In this document: piece after piece, positions 29,230-38,922 of the stretch | Numbering within the stretch: the first letter of the stretch is position 1 | Layout: each line of letters opens with the position of its first letter | From: JAJPKK01 sp963800215 | Lineage (GTDB): Bacteria > Pseudomonadota > Alphaproteobacteria > Rhizobiales > Xanthobacteraceae | Assembly: GCA_963800215.1 (NCBI GenBank) | Contig: CAWCZY010000014.1 | Location: 372,001 to 436,000, forward strand | Length of the DNA stretch: 64,000 nucleotides | Reading direction: 5' to 3' | Made by a program: the position numbers and the translations under genes | Notes under the pieces: model-generated | The model's input: only the letters and a program-made list of their open reading frames with translations | What the model was told of the DNA's origin: nothing | Databases searched by the model: none

Positions 29230-30117
29230 ATGTCATATCTCGCGTCGAACGCCGCGTCGCAAAGCCTGATCGCAGGCGTCATCGCTGCGGCGATGCTGGT
29301 CTGGCCGGCCATTGGTGCGCAGACCGGTGCCGTGCCCGACTTCTCCCCGGACAGCCGCACCGGATGGATCGCGGGCGACCCCGACGGAGAAAACCCGATC
29401 GGCCAGGATTTCCTCCAGCCGCCATCGGGACCCGGACCGGTCACCTTCGACAAGGCGCACCCCTATCTCGACACCCGCGCGGCAAGTCGGGCCGGCGCCC
29501 AGCCGACGCTGCGCGTCGCCGACTTGACCAATCCGATCCTGCTGCCCTGGGCCAGGGAGGAACTGAGAAAAGTCAATGAACGGGCGCTGACCGCGACCGT
29601 CATGTTCACGCGCAAGGAGCGATGCTGGCCGATCGGCGTTCCCGGCTTCCTGCTCTATCCGGTGACGCCGGTCTATTTCCTCCAGAGTCCGAAACAGGTC
29701 GTGATGATCTGGGAGGAGGATCACATGGCGCGCCACGTCTACCTGACCGACCGGCATTCGCCGAACCCGAAGCCGTCATGGTTCGGAGAATCCATCGGCC
29801 ATTACGAGAATGGCGATACGCTCGTGGTCGACACCATCGGGCTCAACACCAGGACCTTCGTCGACACCTACCGCACCCCGCACACCGAACAACTCCATGT
29901 CGTCGAGCGCTTCCACATCGTGGCGGGCGGAAAAGGGCTGGAAGTGAACGTGCATGTGGAGGATCCCGGTGCGTTCACCACGCCATGGAACGCGATCCAG
30001 CGCTACCGGCGTTCGGAGCGCGGCCCGATGCGCGAGACGGTCTGCGCCGAGAACAACGACAAATACTTCAACTACGACGTCGAGCCGATCCCGACGGCGG
30101 ACCGGCCGGATTTCTGA
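29230..30117 (+). CDS. secreted conserved hypothetical protein
   Basis: A 295-residue exported protein with a signal peptide (about 1-30). The second half has a recognisable but unnamed pattern: MARHVYLTDRHSPNPKPSWF, SIGHYENGDTLVVDTIGLN, then a HTEQLHVVERF strand and a DPGAFTTPW segment. I have seen this pattern in secreted proteins of soil proteobacteria but know no function. Its position after a Bug receptor suggests a shared substrate. Confidence 0.7.
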   Translation: MSYLASNAASQSLIAGVIAAAMLVWPAIGAQTGAVPDFSPDSRTGWIAGDPDGENPIGQDFLQPPSGPGPVTFDKAHPYLDTRAASRAGAQPTLRVADLTNPILLPWAREELRKVNERALTATVMFTRKERCWPIGVPGFLLYPVTPVYFLQSPKQVVMIWEEDHMARHVYLTDRHSPNPKPSWFGESIGHYENGDTLVVDTIGLNTRTFVDTYRTPHTEQLHVVERFHIVAGGKGLEVNVHVEDPGAFTTPWNAIQRYRRSERGPMRETVCAENNDKYFNYDVEPIPTADRPDF

Positions 30118-30198
30118 GCGGATTCGCTTGGCCTAAATTGATGAGCCTAGTGCCGTGCATCTTTGGGTATTTCTCGTTTAGATCTGCGCGCACTTCGC

Positions 30199-30280
30199 TG
30201 TCATCGCCCGGCTTGACCGGGCGATCCAGTAAACACCGACCGGGCGAACTGGATTGCCCGGGTCAAGCCGGGCAATGACA
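30199..30280. repeat. intergenic inverted repeat
   Basis: Arm 30199-30229 (TGTCATCGCCCGG to GATCCAG) is nearly the reverse complement of arm 30249-30280, with an internal CCCGG-CTTGA-CCGGG hairpin. It lies between convergent genes and belongs to the dispersed palindrome family also seen at 55260-55292. Transcript ends here are plausible. Confidence 0.8.
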
Positions 30281-30310
30281 CCAATAGGGTCAGCCTGATC
30301 GGCATCCGCC

Positions 30311-31270
30311 CTAATTGATCCTGATACCTCCCGCCTTGATCACCGGCGACCAGCGCGCGATGTCGGCGTCGATGCGGGCGCGGAATTCTCCCGGCGTGGA
30401 CGGGATCGGCTCCATCAATTGGGCCGCGAGCCTGGCGCGGATGTCGGGGGCGGTGATGACTTCGGCGACCTCGCGGGCGATCCGGGCGACGATGGCATCG
30501 GGCGTCTTCGCCGGGGCGATCAGGCCCATCCAGGCTTCGGCTTCGACGTCGATGCCGGCCTCCTTCAGGGTCGGGACGCCGGGCAGCAGCGCGGAGCGTT
30601 GTGCCGTCGAGACCGCGAGGATCTTCACCTCGCCGGACGCGAGCTGCGGCATCACCGAGGTCGCCGGCAGGCACACGATCTGCACGTCGCCGCGCAGCAG
30701 CGCGGTCATTGCCTGGGGCGAGCTCGCATAGGGGATGTGGACGATGGTGGTGCCGCTCGCCTGCGCGATCGCCTCCATGGCGAGGTGGGACAGCGAGCCG
30801 TTGCCGATCGAGCCGAAATTGAATTTGCCGGGGTTCTTCCTCAACAGCGCAATGAGCGCGGCGACGTTGTCGACGCCGAGCCGGGCATTGACCGCGAGCG
30901 CGCTCGGCTGGGTCGCCACCATGGTGATGGCGGTGAGGTCCTTGGCGGGATCGTAGGGCATCTTCGAAAACAGCAGCGGGTTGATGGCGAGCGGGCCGCC
31001 GATGCTGATGCCGAGCGTGTAGCCGTCGGGCTCGGCCTTGGCGACCGCATCGGTGCCGGTGTTGCCGCTGGCGCCCGGCTTGTCCTCGACGACGAAGGGC
31101 TGGCCGAGTTTCTGCTGCAGGCGATCGGCGATCATGCGGCCGACCATGTCGGGCGTCGAGCCCGGGCCGAATGGAATGTAGATCTTCACCGCCCGGGCCG
31201 GCCATTCCTGCGCAGCGGCGGATTGTGCCAGCAGCAGCGCGAGCACCACGAACAACAAGCCTCGTTTCAT
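30311..31270 (-). CDS. Bug-type solute receptor
   Basis: A 319-residue periplasmic receptor with a signal peptide ending at about SAAAQ (residue 21). It carries WPARAVKIYIPFGPGSTPDMVGR and AEPDGYTLGISIGG. The ATG overlaps the stop of the upstream FAD oxidoreductase (ATGA), so the two are translationally coupled. The receptor probably delivers, or senses, a compound handled by that enzyme; the ligand is unknown. Confidence 0.92.
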   Translation of the reverse strand: MKRGLLFVVLALLLAQSAAAQEWPARAVKIYIPFGPGSTPDMVGRMIADRLQQKLGQPFVVEDKPGASGNTGTDAVAKAEPDGYTLGISIGGPLAINPLLFSKMPYDPAKDLTAITMVATQPSALAVNARLGVDNVAALIALLRKNPGKFNFGSIGNGSLSHLAMEAIAQASGTTIVHIPYASSPQAMTALLRGDVQIVCLPATSVMPQLASGEVKILAVSTAQRSALLPGVPTLKEAGIDVEAEAWMGLIAPAKTPDAIVARIAREVAEVITAPDIRARLAAQLMEPIPSTPGEFRARIDADIARWSPVIKAGGIRIN

Positions 31271-32655
31271 GACGGCCTCGGGTCGAACACCGGGGAGGGC
31301 AGGGCGTCGTCGGCGCGGCCGAGCCAGGCGCCGCCCTGTTCCAAGAGGCGCTGCAAGGCGGCGACATCGATATCGGCCGCCGCGACATCGCCGGCGATGG
31401 CGAGATGGGCCGCCGTGCCGGCCGCTTCGCCCATGACGAAGCAGCCGCCGGATACCCGTGCCGCCGACTGGCCCTCGTGGCTCATGGCGGCGCAGCGGCC
31501 GGCGATGAGGAGGTTGCGGATGCCGGGCGGCACCAGCATGCGGTAGGGCAGGTGATTGAACCCGCGCGAGCCGGCCTGCGGCCAGCGCCATTCCACGTCG
31601 CCCGCCACATGGGCCTCGATCGGCCAGCCGTTGACGCCGATGGAGTCGTCGAAGCTCGCGCAGGAGATCACATCGTCGCCGGTGAGCTGATAGCGCCCGG
31701 CGACGCGGCGGGTCTCGCGGATGCCGAGCTGGGGCGGCATGTCGACGATGTAGGAGTCCGCAAAGCCCGGCGCCTCGCGCTTGAGGAAGGCGAAGAATTC
31801 GAGCGCCTGGCGCCGGCCCTCGATCTCGCCGGCGGACAGCTCGTCGGCATCGGTGCCGTTCAGCGCGCGGCCATTGGCGCTCTTCACCTGGGTGACGTTG
31901 ACGCGCCACTCCATCGGGTGCGCCATCGGCCGCACGATCGCGCCCTTGCGCGGAAATTTGGCCCGGCCGGCCCGCTCCGCCTCCTCCATCAGCGCCGGAA
32001 TGCTGCGCCAGGCGTCGGCGGCGCCGACGGGGTCGACGCCGTTGAGGCGGAACATCATGGTGGGATAGAGCATGTTGCCGGTGCCGTCGCCCAGTTCATA
32101 GGGCACGCCGGCGAGCGCGGCGAGGTCGCCGTCGCCGGAGCAGTCGATGAAGGCGCGCCCGCGCACCGAGCTACGTCCCGACTTGGTCTCGACCACGAGC
32201 GCATCGATTCCGTCCTCCGCCTTGACGACGCCGCAGGCGAAAGCATGAAACATCACCGCCACGCCGCGCCCGAGCAGCAATTCGTCGGCCGCGCATTTGT
32301 AGGCGGCGGTGTCGTAGGCCTGCGCCATGGTCCGGCCGAAGATCGTGTGCGGCGCGTTGAGTCCGTCGAGGCGGGCGAGGCGCGCCAGCACCTCGTCGGC
32401 GACGCCGTGCACGACCTGGCGGACCTCACCATGCACATTGGCGTGGAGGCCGCAGAAATTGGTGACACCCGCCGCCGTCCCCATGCCGCCGAGAAAGCCG
32501 TAACGCTCGACCAGCAGCGTGCGGCGTCCCAGTGCGCCGGCGGCGGCCGCCGCCGCGATGCCGGCCGGTCCGCCGCCCAGCACGACCACGTCGTATTCCC
32601 CGCGCACGGGAATCTCGCGCGCGGGCTCGCGGATGAATTTTTGGGAGGCGGCCAT
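31267..32655 (-). CDS. FAD-dependent oxidoreductase
   Basis: A 462-residue flavoenzyme of the FAD_oxidored type. The N-terminal VVVLGGGPAGIAAA (about residues 23-36) binds ADP-ribose, followed by RYGFLGGMGTAAGV and the AFIDCSGDGDLAALAG segment typical of this group. The C terminus has NLLIAGRCAAMSHEGQSAARV. No signal peptide is seen, so it is cytoplasmic. It forms an operon with the Bug receptor. The substrate is unknown. Confidence 0.88.
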   Translation of the reverse strand: MAASQKFIREPAREIPVRGEYDVVVLGGGPAGIAAAAAAGALGRRTLLVERYGFLGGMGTAAGVTNFCGLHANVHGEVRQVVHGVADEVLARLARLDGLNAPHTIFGRTMAQAYDTAAYKCAADELLLGRGVAVMFHAFACGVVKAEDGIDALVVETKSGRSSVRGRAFIDCSGDGDLAALAGVPYELGDGTGNMLYPTMMFRLNGVDPVGAADAWRSIPALMEEAERAGRAKFPRKGAIVRPMAHPMEWRVNVTQVKSANGRALNGTDADELSAGEIEGRRQALEFFAFLKREAPGFADSYIVDMPPQLGIRETRRVAGRYQLTGDDVISCASFDDSIGVNGWPIEAHVAGDVEWRWPQAGSRGFNHLPYRMLVPPGIRNLLIAGRCAAMSHEGQSAARVSGGCFVMGEAAGTAAHLAIAGDVAAADIDVAALQRLLEQGGAWLGRADDALPSPVFDPRPS

Positions 32656-32717
32656 GGCGGCGAGCTTAGCGGGTTGCCGCGCCCGATCAAACCGGCGGGG
32701 CCGGGAGGGCCATCAAC

Positions 32718-33764
32718 TCAAGGCGTCGAAATGAGACCGCTGCTGGTCACGACGATCCAGCGATCGCCCCAGCGCACGATCAACTCGACCGTTCCCACAT
32801 GCGGCACCGTATCCCCGCGCGCCGCCCGCCACGCCCCATCAGGCCCTTCCAGGACGGCCGTCCCGCCGGAGACGTCGCGTACGATCCAGCCCTCGATGGT
32901 CGTCGGCTTCGTTTCCGGGAAGGGCATCGGGTCGGGCAACAGATCGGACCGGCGCCCGATGCTGGCGGTGGCTTCCGATGGCCGGGTCGTGAGCTGCGCC
33001 ACGGCGGACGTCTTGACGGCACCGGGTTGTCGAGCTGCGCTTTTCGTATAGCCGGGCCGATGACCGTGTTCGTTCGGCGCGGAAGCGGCGATTTTGCCCG
33101 TGTCGGATACGCTTGGAGCGGTTTGCCGACTTGTCTCGGGACCACCGAACGCAACTTGATCTTTAAGGCCGGGGGCCTGACCCGAAAAGCCGACCTTCTG
33201 TTCCGAAACGGAGATGACCCCGAGAACCCACCCCGTGGTCAAAGCCCCGAGCAACGCGGCGAGCAAGGTGGAGGTTCTTTGCGCACTCGGGGCGGTCGGG
33301 GAAGGGACTGCTTTCGCGGCCCTCTCCGGATCATCGATCCTGATGTCGCGATCCCATGTGCGCCGCTCCATACCAGGTTCGTTAACCCTGATATCGATAT
33401 TATTCGCCCGTGTGACCGAACTTTCATCGGCATTGTCCGGGTTGGCGGCCAGCAGGTGAAAGGCGTGCGCGGTGTGACCGCTGTCGGGCAGGCGAAGACT
33501 CTCCCCGGCCTGCGCGACGAGGGCCGCGATCTCGGCTTCGAGGATCGGCGCGTCGCGCGCCACCGAGCTCTGCGCCGCATCTTCAGATGCGCTCTCCGCA
33601 GGCGAGGAATACGGCTGGCGGGGCTCTTTGTATTCGACCTTCCAATTGCCGAACAGACTGTTCGTCCCGTCGATCCGGCGCCATTCAATGCCCTTCAGGA
33701 TTGTCGACTCGCTCAAGCCGGTTACTCCCCTAACGGCCCGCAATGACCACCCGCTGCCGATCAT
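32718..33764 (-). CDS. membrane-anchored hypothetical protein
   Basis: A 348-residue protein. The N terminus (SLRAVRGVTGLSESTILKGIEWRRI) has the look of a small DNA-binding or RodZ-like helical domain. A disordered stretch and one central membrane helix (about 165-185) follow. The C-terminal globular domain of about 60 residues (IVRDVSGGTAVLEGPDG, then RGDTVPHVGTVELI) resembles small beta-domains found at the ends of several rhizobial membrane proteins. I cannot assign a function. Next to it, 33765-34002 contains no gene that I can see. Confidence 0.6.
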   Translation of the reverse strand: MIGSGWSLRAVRGVTGLSESTILKGIEWRRIDGTNSLFGNWKVEYKEPRQPYSSPAESASEDAAQSSVARDAPILEAEIAALVAQAGESLRLPDSGHTAHAFHLLAANPDNADESSVTRANNIDIRVNEPGMERRTWDRDIRIDDPERAAKAVPSPTAPSAQRTSTLLAALLGALTTGWVLGVISVSEQKVGFSGQAPGLKDQVAFGGPETSRQTAPSVSDTGKIAASAPNEHGHRPGYTKSAARQPGAVKTSAVAQLTTRPSEATASIGRRSDLLPDPMPFPETKPTTIEGWIVRDVSGGTAVLEGPDGAWRAARGDTVPHVGTVELIVRWGDRWIVVTSSGLISTP

Positions 33765-34002
33765 CGGTGTCTTGAAAGATGCAGATGACGTTGCGCCTCA
33801 ATCATTACTGGAGGGTTTATTTCGAAGGCGGCCGGCCCTCCGGCGCGCTCAATCCGCCGCCGCGGCTGCGGCTGCTGCGCCCTGGTCCACAAACCCCAGA
33901 AACCCGGACTCCACCCCCGGACCTCCATGCCTTGCTGGTTGCGGATGGCGCCGGTATAAGCGCGGCGGTCTTCACGCCGCATTCAACAAAGGATGTCCAT
34001 CA

Positions 34003-34425
34003 ATGGCGATCGAGCGTACGTTTTCGATCATCAAGCCCGACGCGACCGCACGCAACCTCACCGGCGCCATCAATGCCCTGATCGAGCAATCGGGCCTGCG
34101 CATCGTCGCGCAACGGCGCGTTCGCATCACCCGTGAGCAGGCGGAGACCTTCTATGCGGTGCACCGGGCGCGGCCGTTCTTCGGCGAGCTGGTCGATTTC
34201 ATGATCTCCGGGCCGGTGGTGGTGCAGGTGCTCGAGGGCGAAAGCGCCATCGCCAGGTACCGTGACATCATGGGGGCGACCGATCCGGCCAAGGCGGCGC
34301 CGGGCACCATCCGTAAAGCCCACGCCAGGTCGATCGGCGAGAATTCGGTCCACGGGTCCGACGCGGCGGACACGGCGGCGAACGAGATCGCCCAGTTTTT
34401 TGCCGGCAACGACATCGTCGGCTGA
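34003..34425 (+). CDS. ndk: nucleoside diphosphate kinase
   Basis: A 140-residue enzyme that equilibrates nucleoside tri- and diphosphates through a phosphohistidine. The start ERTFSIIKPDA is typical, and the active-site H117 lies in NSVHGSD. The ATG at 34003 gives the standard family length. Confidence 0.96.
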   Translation: MAIERTFSIIKPDATARNLTGAINALIEQSGLRIVAQRRVRITREQAETFYAVHRARPFFGELVDFMISGPVVVQVLEGESAIARYRDIMGATDPAKAAPGTIRKAHARSIGENSVHGSDAADTAANEIAQFFAGNDIVG

Positions 34426-34522
34426 GGCGGCGGCCGTCGCGTCGAACACCGTATCGGCGACGACGGAAGACTTTTTCCCGCTGATGGGAGATGATGGGCA
34501 GGTTTTCGACTCAAGTTCGGCC

Positions 34523-35614
34523 ATGACCCAGGACCTCATCCCACAGGAACCGGGCCGCCGCTGCCGCATCCGGGGCAGTCTGAGGGCGCTGCTGGCGCTC
34601 GCCGTCCTGCTATTCCAGGTGGCGCCGTTTCCGCTCCCGCGATTTGCGGCGGCGCAAGACGCGGCTCCCCAGACACCAAACCCCGTGGGCGCCCCGCCGG
34701 CCGTCGCGCCGCAAGCCGCTCCTGGTTCCGTACCGAGCGACCAGGCCCCGGCTGGTGCCGAGGTCCAGCCCGGCGGCGCTGCAGCTGCGCCGCCCTCCAC
34801 TTCGGACGCGATTTGCCTCCTGGTGGAGTTGGCGGCACAGGCGCACGGGCTTCCCTTCGAGTTTTTTGCCCGCCTGATCTGGCAGGAAAGCCGGTTCCAG
34901 CCCAACGCGGTCGGCCCGATGACGCGCAACGGGCAGCGGGCCCAGGGCATCGCCCAGTTCATGCCCGGGACCGCCAGCGAACGCGGCCTGTTCGATCCGT
35001 TCGACCCGGTATCGGCATTGCCCAAATCGGCCGAGTTCCTGGAAGAGCTGCACGCCACCTTCGGCAATCTCGGGCTCGCCGCCGCCGCCTATAATGCAGG
35101 TCCGCGCCGGGTGCGCGACTGGCTCGACGGCCACGGCGGTCTGCCGGCCGAGACGAGGAACTACGTGATGAAGGTCACCGGCCGCAGCGCCGAGGAGTGG
35201 GCCGCCGACAGTCGCAGCGGCGGCGGCGACAAGGGGCCGGTGCCGCGCACCTCATGCCGCGAATTGATGGCGTTGCTGCACACCGAGCCGTCGCCCTTCA
35301 TCAGCGAATTGGAACGGCGGGTCGCCCAAGGCGGCGCGCGGCCGTGGGGCGTGGAACTCAGCGCCGGCTTCTCGCGCGAGCACGTGCTCGGCGTCTACGC
35401 CATGCTGGAGAAGACCTACCGCGACCTTCTGGCGAATCGCGATCCCCTGATCATTGCAGGCACATTGCGCAGCCGCGGCACCCAGACTTTCTACCAGGTG
35501 CGGGTCGGCGCCGATACCCGCCAGGGCGCCATGGATTTATGCGCCGCCTTGCACAAGGTCGGCGCCGCCTGCCTGGTGTTGCGCAATTCCCACGGCAACG
35601 TGCAGCCGCTGTAG
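34523..35614 (+). CDS. lytic transglycosylase (SLT domain)
   Basis: A cell-wall lytic transglycosylase of about 363 residues. The signal sequence (about 18-45) is followed by a Pro/Ala-rich linker and an SLT domain from about residue 95. It has the catalytic Glu E122 in LIWQESRF, GIAQFMPGTA and AAAYNAGPRRV. A C-terminal domain (GTQTFYQVRVGADTRQGAMDLC) resembles a SPOR-like fold. An alternative ATG at 34484 would add 13 residues. It should cleave peptidoglycan in the periplasm to make anhydromuropeptides. Confidence 0.9.
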   Translation: MTQDLIPQEPGRRCRIRGSLRALLALAVLLFQVAPFPLPRFAAAQDAAPQTPNPVGAPPAVAPQAAPGSVPSDQAPAGAEVQPGGAAAAPPSTSDAICLLVELAAQAHGLPFEFFARLIWQESRFQPNAVGPMTRNGQRAQGIAQFMPGTASERGLFDPFDPVSALPKSAEFLEELHATFGNLGLAAAAYNAGPRRVRDWLDGHGGLPAETRNYVMKVTGRSAEEWAADSRSGGGDKGPVPRTSCRELMALLHTEPSPFISELERRVAQGGARPWGVELSAGFSREHVLGVYAMLEKTYRDLLANRDPLIIAGTLRSRGTQTFYQVRVGADTRQGAMDLCAALHKVGAACLVLRNSHGNVQPL

Positions 35615-35645
35615 GGGTGCCGCTCCGGCCCGTCCGTCTGCCACA

Positions 35646-36509
35646 CTACGCCTTCTTCATCGTCCGCCGCTCGACCGCGAGCAGGGCGTCGAGCCCGGTC
35701 GTCTGGTGTGCCCGTTTCATCTCCGCCTCGGCGCCGCCGGGGCCGAGGAACGGGTCCGGCTTGTCCTGGGCGAGGCACTCCATGGATTGGCGCACCGCCT
35801 TGTACATGGCGGCGAACGAGGTGCCCGACGAGGCCGCCAGGCGATAGCCGAGCTTCGCCATCTCGGATTTCGACAGCGGGAACCCGGCAAAGCCGTCGGG
35901 CGGCGCGAAGGTCATCAGCGGCGCGGGGAGACGCTCCCCTACGATTCGCATTTCCTCGGCGTTGCGGGTGTGGATGAACAGCATGTCGGCGCCGGCGCGA
36001 TGGAACGCCTCGCAGCGCCGCAGCGCCTCGTCGAGATCGTGGACCCGGCGCGAATTGGTGCGGGCGATGATCACGAGGCCGGGGTCGGTGCGCGCCGCGA
36101 TCGCTTCCCTGACCTTGTCGACCATCAGCTCGGTGGTGACGAGATTGTCGATCCCGATGTGATGCTCGACCCGCCGCGGCAGCAGCTGGTCCTCGATCTC
36201 GATCGCTGCAAATCCCGCGGCCTGCGTGAGCGCGATGGTGCGGTGGACATGCATCGGATCGCCCCAGCCGCCGCCGCCGTCGAGGATGATGGGCAGCTTG
36301 CACACCGAGCGCATGTCGACCGCGATCTCGGCGAGCTCGGGCAAGGCGAGGTTGGCCTCGGTCACGCATTTGAGCCAGCCGAGCGAGCCGCCGCTCATAT
36401 AGACCGCCTTGAAGCCGGCATCCTCGGCAATCCGCGCCATGATCGGATTGAGCGCGCAGGGCGCGACGATCAACTCGTCGCCGTTCATGAGTTCGCGAAA
36501 GGTGGTCAA
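35646..36509 (-). CDS. isocitrate lyase/PEP mutase family enzyme
   Basis: A 287-residue TIM-barrel enzyme of the PEP mutase/2-methylisocitrate lyase/oxaloacetate decarboxylase group. Landmarks are IAEDAGFKAVYMSG, ILDGGGGWGDPMHVHRT and AAIEIEDQLLPRR. The isocitrate-lyase loop KKCGH is absent, so C-C lyase, mutase or decarboxylase activity on a 2-oxo acid is more likely. It is the third gene of an operon with an enolase-superfamily enzyme and a ketopantoate-reductase-like enzyme, which points to catabolism of a hydroxy or sugar acid. Confidence 0.88.
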   Translation of the reverse strand: MTTFRELMNGDELIVAPCALNPIMARIAEDAGFKAVYMSGGSLGWLKCVTEANLALPELAEIAVDMRSVCKLPIILDGGGGWGDPMHVHRTIALTQAAGFAAIEIEDQLLPRRVEHHIGIDNLVTTELMVDKVREAIAARTDPGLVIIARTNSRRVHDLDEALRRCEAFHRAGADMLFIHTRNAEEMRIVGERLPAPLMTFAPPDGFAGFPLSKSEMAKLGYRLAASSGTSFAAMYKAVRQSMECLAQDKPDPFLGPGGAEAEMKRAHQTTGLDALLAVERRTMKKA

Positions 36510-36544
36510 GTCGTTCTCCCGTTAGAGCATGATCCGTCTGGCGT

Positions 36545-37651
36545 TCATGTAAGGCGATAGTGCTTCACCGCCTCGTCGTTCCAGGCGAGGCCAGTGCCGG
36601 GCCTTGCCGATGCGGTGGCGCAGCCGTCGGTGATCGCGAGCGGCTCCGCCAGGATGGCGTTCGCCCAGTCGACATATTCGAGCCAGTGGGCGGTCGGCGT
36701 CGCCGCCAGCAGATGGGCGCTCAGCTCGGGCATCAGGTGGGACGACATCTCGACGTCGCGCGACGCGGCGACGCCCGCCGCCTGCCGCCAGCCGGTGACG
36801 CCACCGATGCGGGCGGCGTCCGGCATCACGAAATCGCAGGCGCCGGCGTCGAGCGCCTGGGCCATCGCCTTGGCGCCGTCGAAGTTCTCCCCGATCTGGA
36901 TCGGCAACGCGAGTTCGCGGACAAGTGCGATGTGGCCGGCGAGATCGTCGTGGCGGATCGGCTCTTCGATCCAATAGACGCCTTCCGCGGCGAGCGCGCG
37001 GCCGCGTTCGAGCGCCTGCGCGACCGTGAGCGCCTGATTGTAGTCGACCATGACGGCAATGTCGTCGGCGAGCCGCCGGCGCACGGCGCGGGTGACGGCG
37101 AGATCCGCCGCGAGCGTCGGATGGCCGAGCCGGAGCTTGACGGCCGTAAAGCCGCCGGCGAGGAGCTGTTCGGCCTCATCGGCCGCCGCCTCCGGCGTCA
37201 TCAGGCCGAGGCCGCAGGAATTGTAGGCCGGGATCGGCCGCGGCGAGGCGCCGAGCAGGGTTGCGAGCGGCTGCGCTGCCGCCACCGCGAGCGCGTCCCA
37301 CAGCGCCATGTCGAGCGCCGACAACGCCATACGGACCACGCCGGTGACGCCGATCAGCGCAAAGCGGCGTTCGAGCTTCGCTGCGTTGTGAACGGGGGCC
37401 ACGGGTTCGCCGGCGATCAGTTCCACCGCGTCGCGCAGCACCGACGCAATGGCGGCCGCTCCGCTCGGCCGGTAGCAGAACAGGTAGCTGCGGCCGGTGA
37501 CGCCCTCCTCGGTCTCGAGGTCGACGAGCAGCAGCGGGGCCTCGCGCACCGTCGCCGCGCTGGTGCCCAGCGCAAACCGCATCGGCACCGCGACGGCGAC
37601 CGTGCGGACGGAGCGGACCGTCAGGGCGGGTGCTGCGGCCACGGTGGTCAC
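36545..37651 (-). CDS. mandelate racemase/muconate lactonizing enzyme family protein
   Basis: A 368-residue enolase-superfamily enzyme. The second-strand Lys is in AVKLRLG. The metal ligands are in VMVDYNQ, WIEEPIR and QIGENF, and the mandelate-racemase-type His is in SSHLMPE. It probably abstracts the alpha proton of a carboxylate, for example as a sugar-acid dehydratase or racemase. Its start overlaps the end of the PanE-like gene by 4 bases. Confidence 0.9.
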   Translation of the reverse strand: MTTVAAAPALTVRSVRTVAVAVPMRFALGTSAATVREAPLLLVDLETEEGVTGRSYLFCYRPSGAAAIASVLRDAVELIAGEPVAPVHNAAKLERRFALIGVTGVVRMALSALDMALWDALAVAAAQPLATLLGASPRPIPAYNSCGLGLMTPEAAADEAEQLLAGGFTAVKLRLGHPTLAADLAVTRAVRRRLADDIAVMVDYNQALTVAQALERGRALAAEGVYWIEEPIRHDDLAGHIALVRELALPIQIGENFDGAKAMAQALDAGACDFVMPDAARIGGVTGWRQAAGVAASRDVEMSSHLMPELSAHLLAATPTAHWLEYVDWANAILAEPLAITDGCATASARPGTGLAWNDEAVKHYRLT

Positions 37652-38574
37652 GCCGGGCCGTCGGCGCCGGCCGCGCGGAGCGCGAGAATGTCCGCGACCG
37701 CACGGTTGAGGGGTGTCGGGACGCCGGCCGTCCGGCCCAGTTCCACCACGGCGCCGGCGAGCCAGCGCACCTCCAGGCGATTGCCGCGTTCGAGATCATG
37801 GTGCATCGAGGAGGTCATGTCGGGGGCGACCTGATCGGCCAATGCGAGCTGGCGCTGCGCATAATCCTCCGGCAGGTCGACCCCCCGGGCGCGGCCGACC
37901 GCGACCACCTCGCCCATGAGGTCGAGCAGAAACTGCCGCGTCTGCGGATTTGTGCGGATCGGGCCGATGGTGGTCCGCATGGTGGTCGTGGTGCCGGACA
38001 GTGCGACCAGGAACACGAATTTCTGCCAGATCTCGCGGCGGATATGGGCGCTCAGCTCGGCATTGATACCGCCGCGCCGGCACGCCTCGAGGAACCGCTC
38101 GGCGCGTGGCGAGGCCGTGCCGTCGAATTCGCCGAACACCAAGCGCTCCAGCGGTCCGGTGCGGCCGATGACTCCCGGCCGCACGATCGCGGTCGCGACG
38201 TAACAGACCCCGCCCATGATTCGTGCGGCACCGAAGGCCCGGGTGAGATAATCGTCCTTGAGCACGCCGTTCTGGAACGAGATCACGACGGTTTGCGGAC
38301 CGACGATGGGTTTGATCTGGGCGAGAGCGGCTTCGGTGTCCCACAGCTTGACGGCGAAGATCACGAGATCGGCGACACCGATGGCGGCGGGATCGTCGGT
38401 GACGGTGACCTCAGGCAGATGGAATTCGTCGGAGCCGGCAATGGTAAGGCCATGCTCGCGCATGGCGGCGAGATGGGAACCGCGCGCGATGAAGGCCACG
38501 TCGGCGCCGCCCTTGGCGAGGCGCGCGCCGTAATAGCCGCCCACGCCACCCGATCCCATCACCGCGATTTTCAT
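37648..38574 (-). CDS. 2-dehydropantoate 2-reductase (PanE/ApbA) family protein
   Basis: A 308-residue NADPH-dependent reductase. The Rossmann motif is GSGGVGGYYG (residues 7-16). IWQKFVFLVA carries the catalytic Lys, and HHDLERGNRLEVRWLAG carries the substrate-binding region. Paralogues in this family reduce 2-oxo acids other than ketopantoate. Because this copy heads a catabolic operon, a pantothenate role is not assumed. Confidence 0.9.
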   Translation of the reverse strand: MKIAVMGSGGVGGYYGARLAKGGADVAFIARGSHLAAMREHGLTIAGSDEFHLPEVTVTDDPAAIGVADLVIFAVKLWDTEAALAQIKPIVGPQTVVISFQNGVLKDDYLTRAFGAARIMGGVCYVATAIVRPGVIGRTGPLERLVFGEFDGTASPRAERFLEACRRGGINAELSAHIRREIWQKFVFLVALSGTTTTMRTTIGPIRTNPQTRQFLLDLMGEVVAVGRARGVDLPEDYAQRQLALADQVAPDMTSSMHHDLERGNRLEVRWLAGAVVELGRTAGVPTPLNRAVADILALRAAGADGPA

Positions 38575-38922
38575 CCGCGCTCTCCTCCTCGCCTCGCGCC
38601 GTCAGTACCATTTTCCGGCATCGCCGCGGGATGGGTTTTGATTTTCTCGCCCGTCACATCAACGGGTTGCGGCGTCGCCGCAACTTCATAAAAGCCCGCG
38701 CTGCGGCCGGCAAGCCCATGGTGGACTTTGCGAATTCCTGTCGTGTCGGGCCGGCTTGCCGCGCCGGGACGCGCCGCGCGTGTCGGTGCGCCGGCTGTCG
38801 TCTCGACCACGCTCGACCGAGCGCGGCGGAACCATGAAAGTTTTGTCCAACGCCATTTGCCATCTGGCATATGTGCCCATGATGTGCGATTAATTGCGCT
38901 CAAACTATTAGACAGATTGCAG
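38575..38922. other. divergent intergenic region
   Basis: This 348-bp divergent gap separates the PanE-like gene from the cold-shock gene. The left part is GC-rich without gene-like frames. The last 60 bases are AT-rich (around TTAATTGCG and CAAACTATTAGAC) and probably hold the cold-shock promoter and 5' leader. Confidence 0.4.

Noticed and set aside
33761..33982. A short minus-strand frame between the hypothetical gene and ndk
   Set aside because: No ribosome-binding site, no domain pattern and heavy Arg/Gln bias; treated as non-coding.
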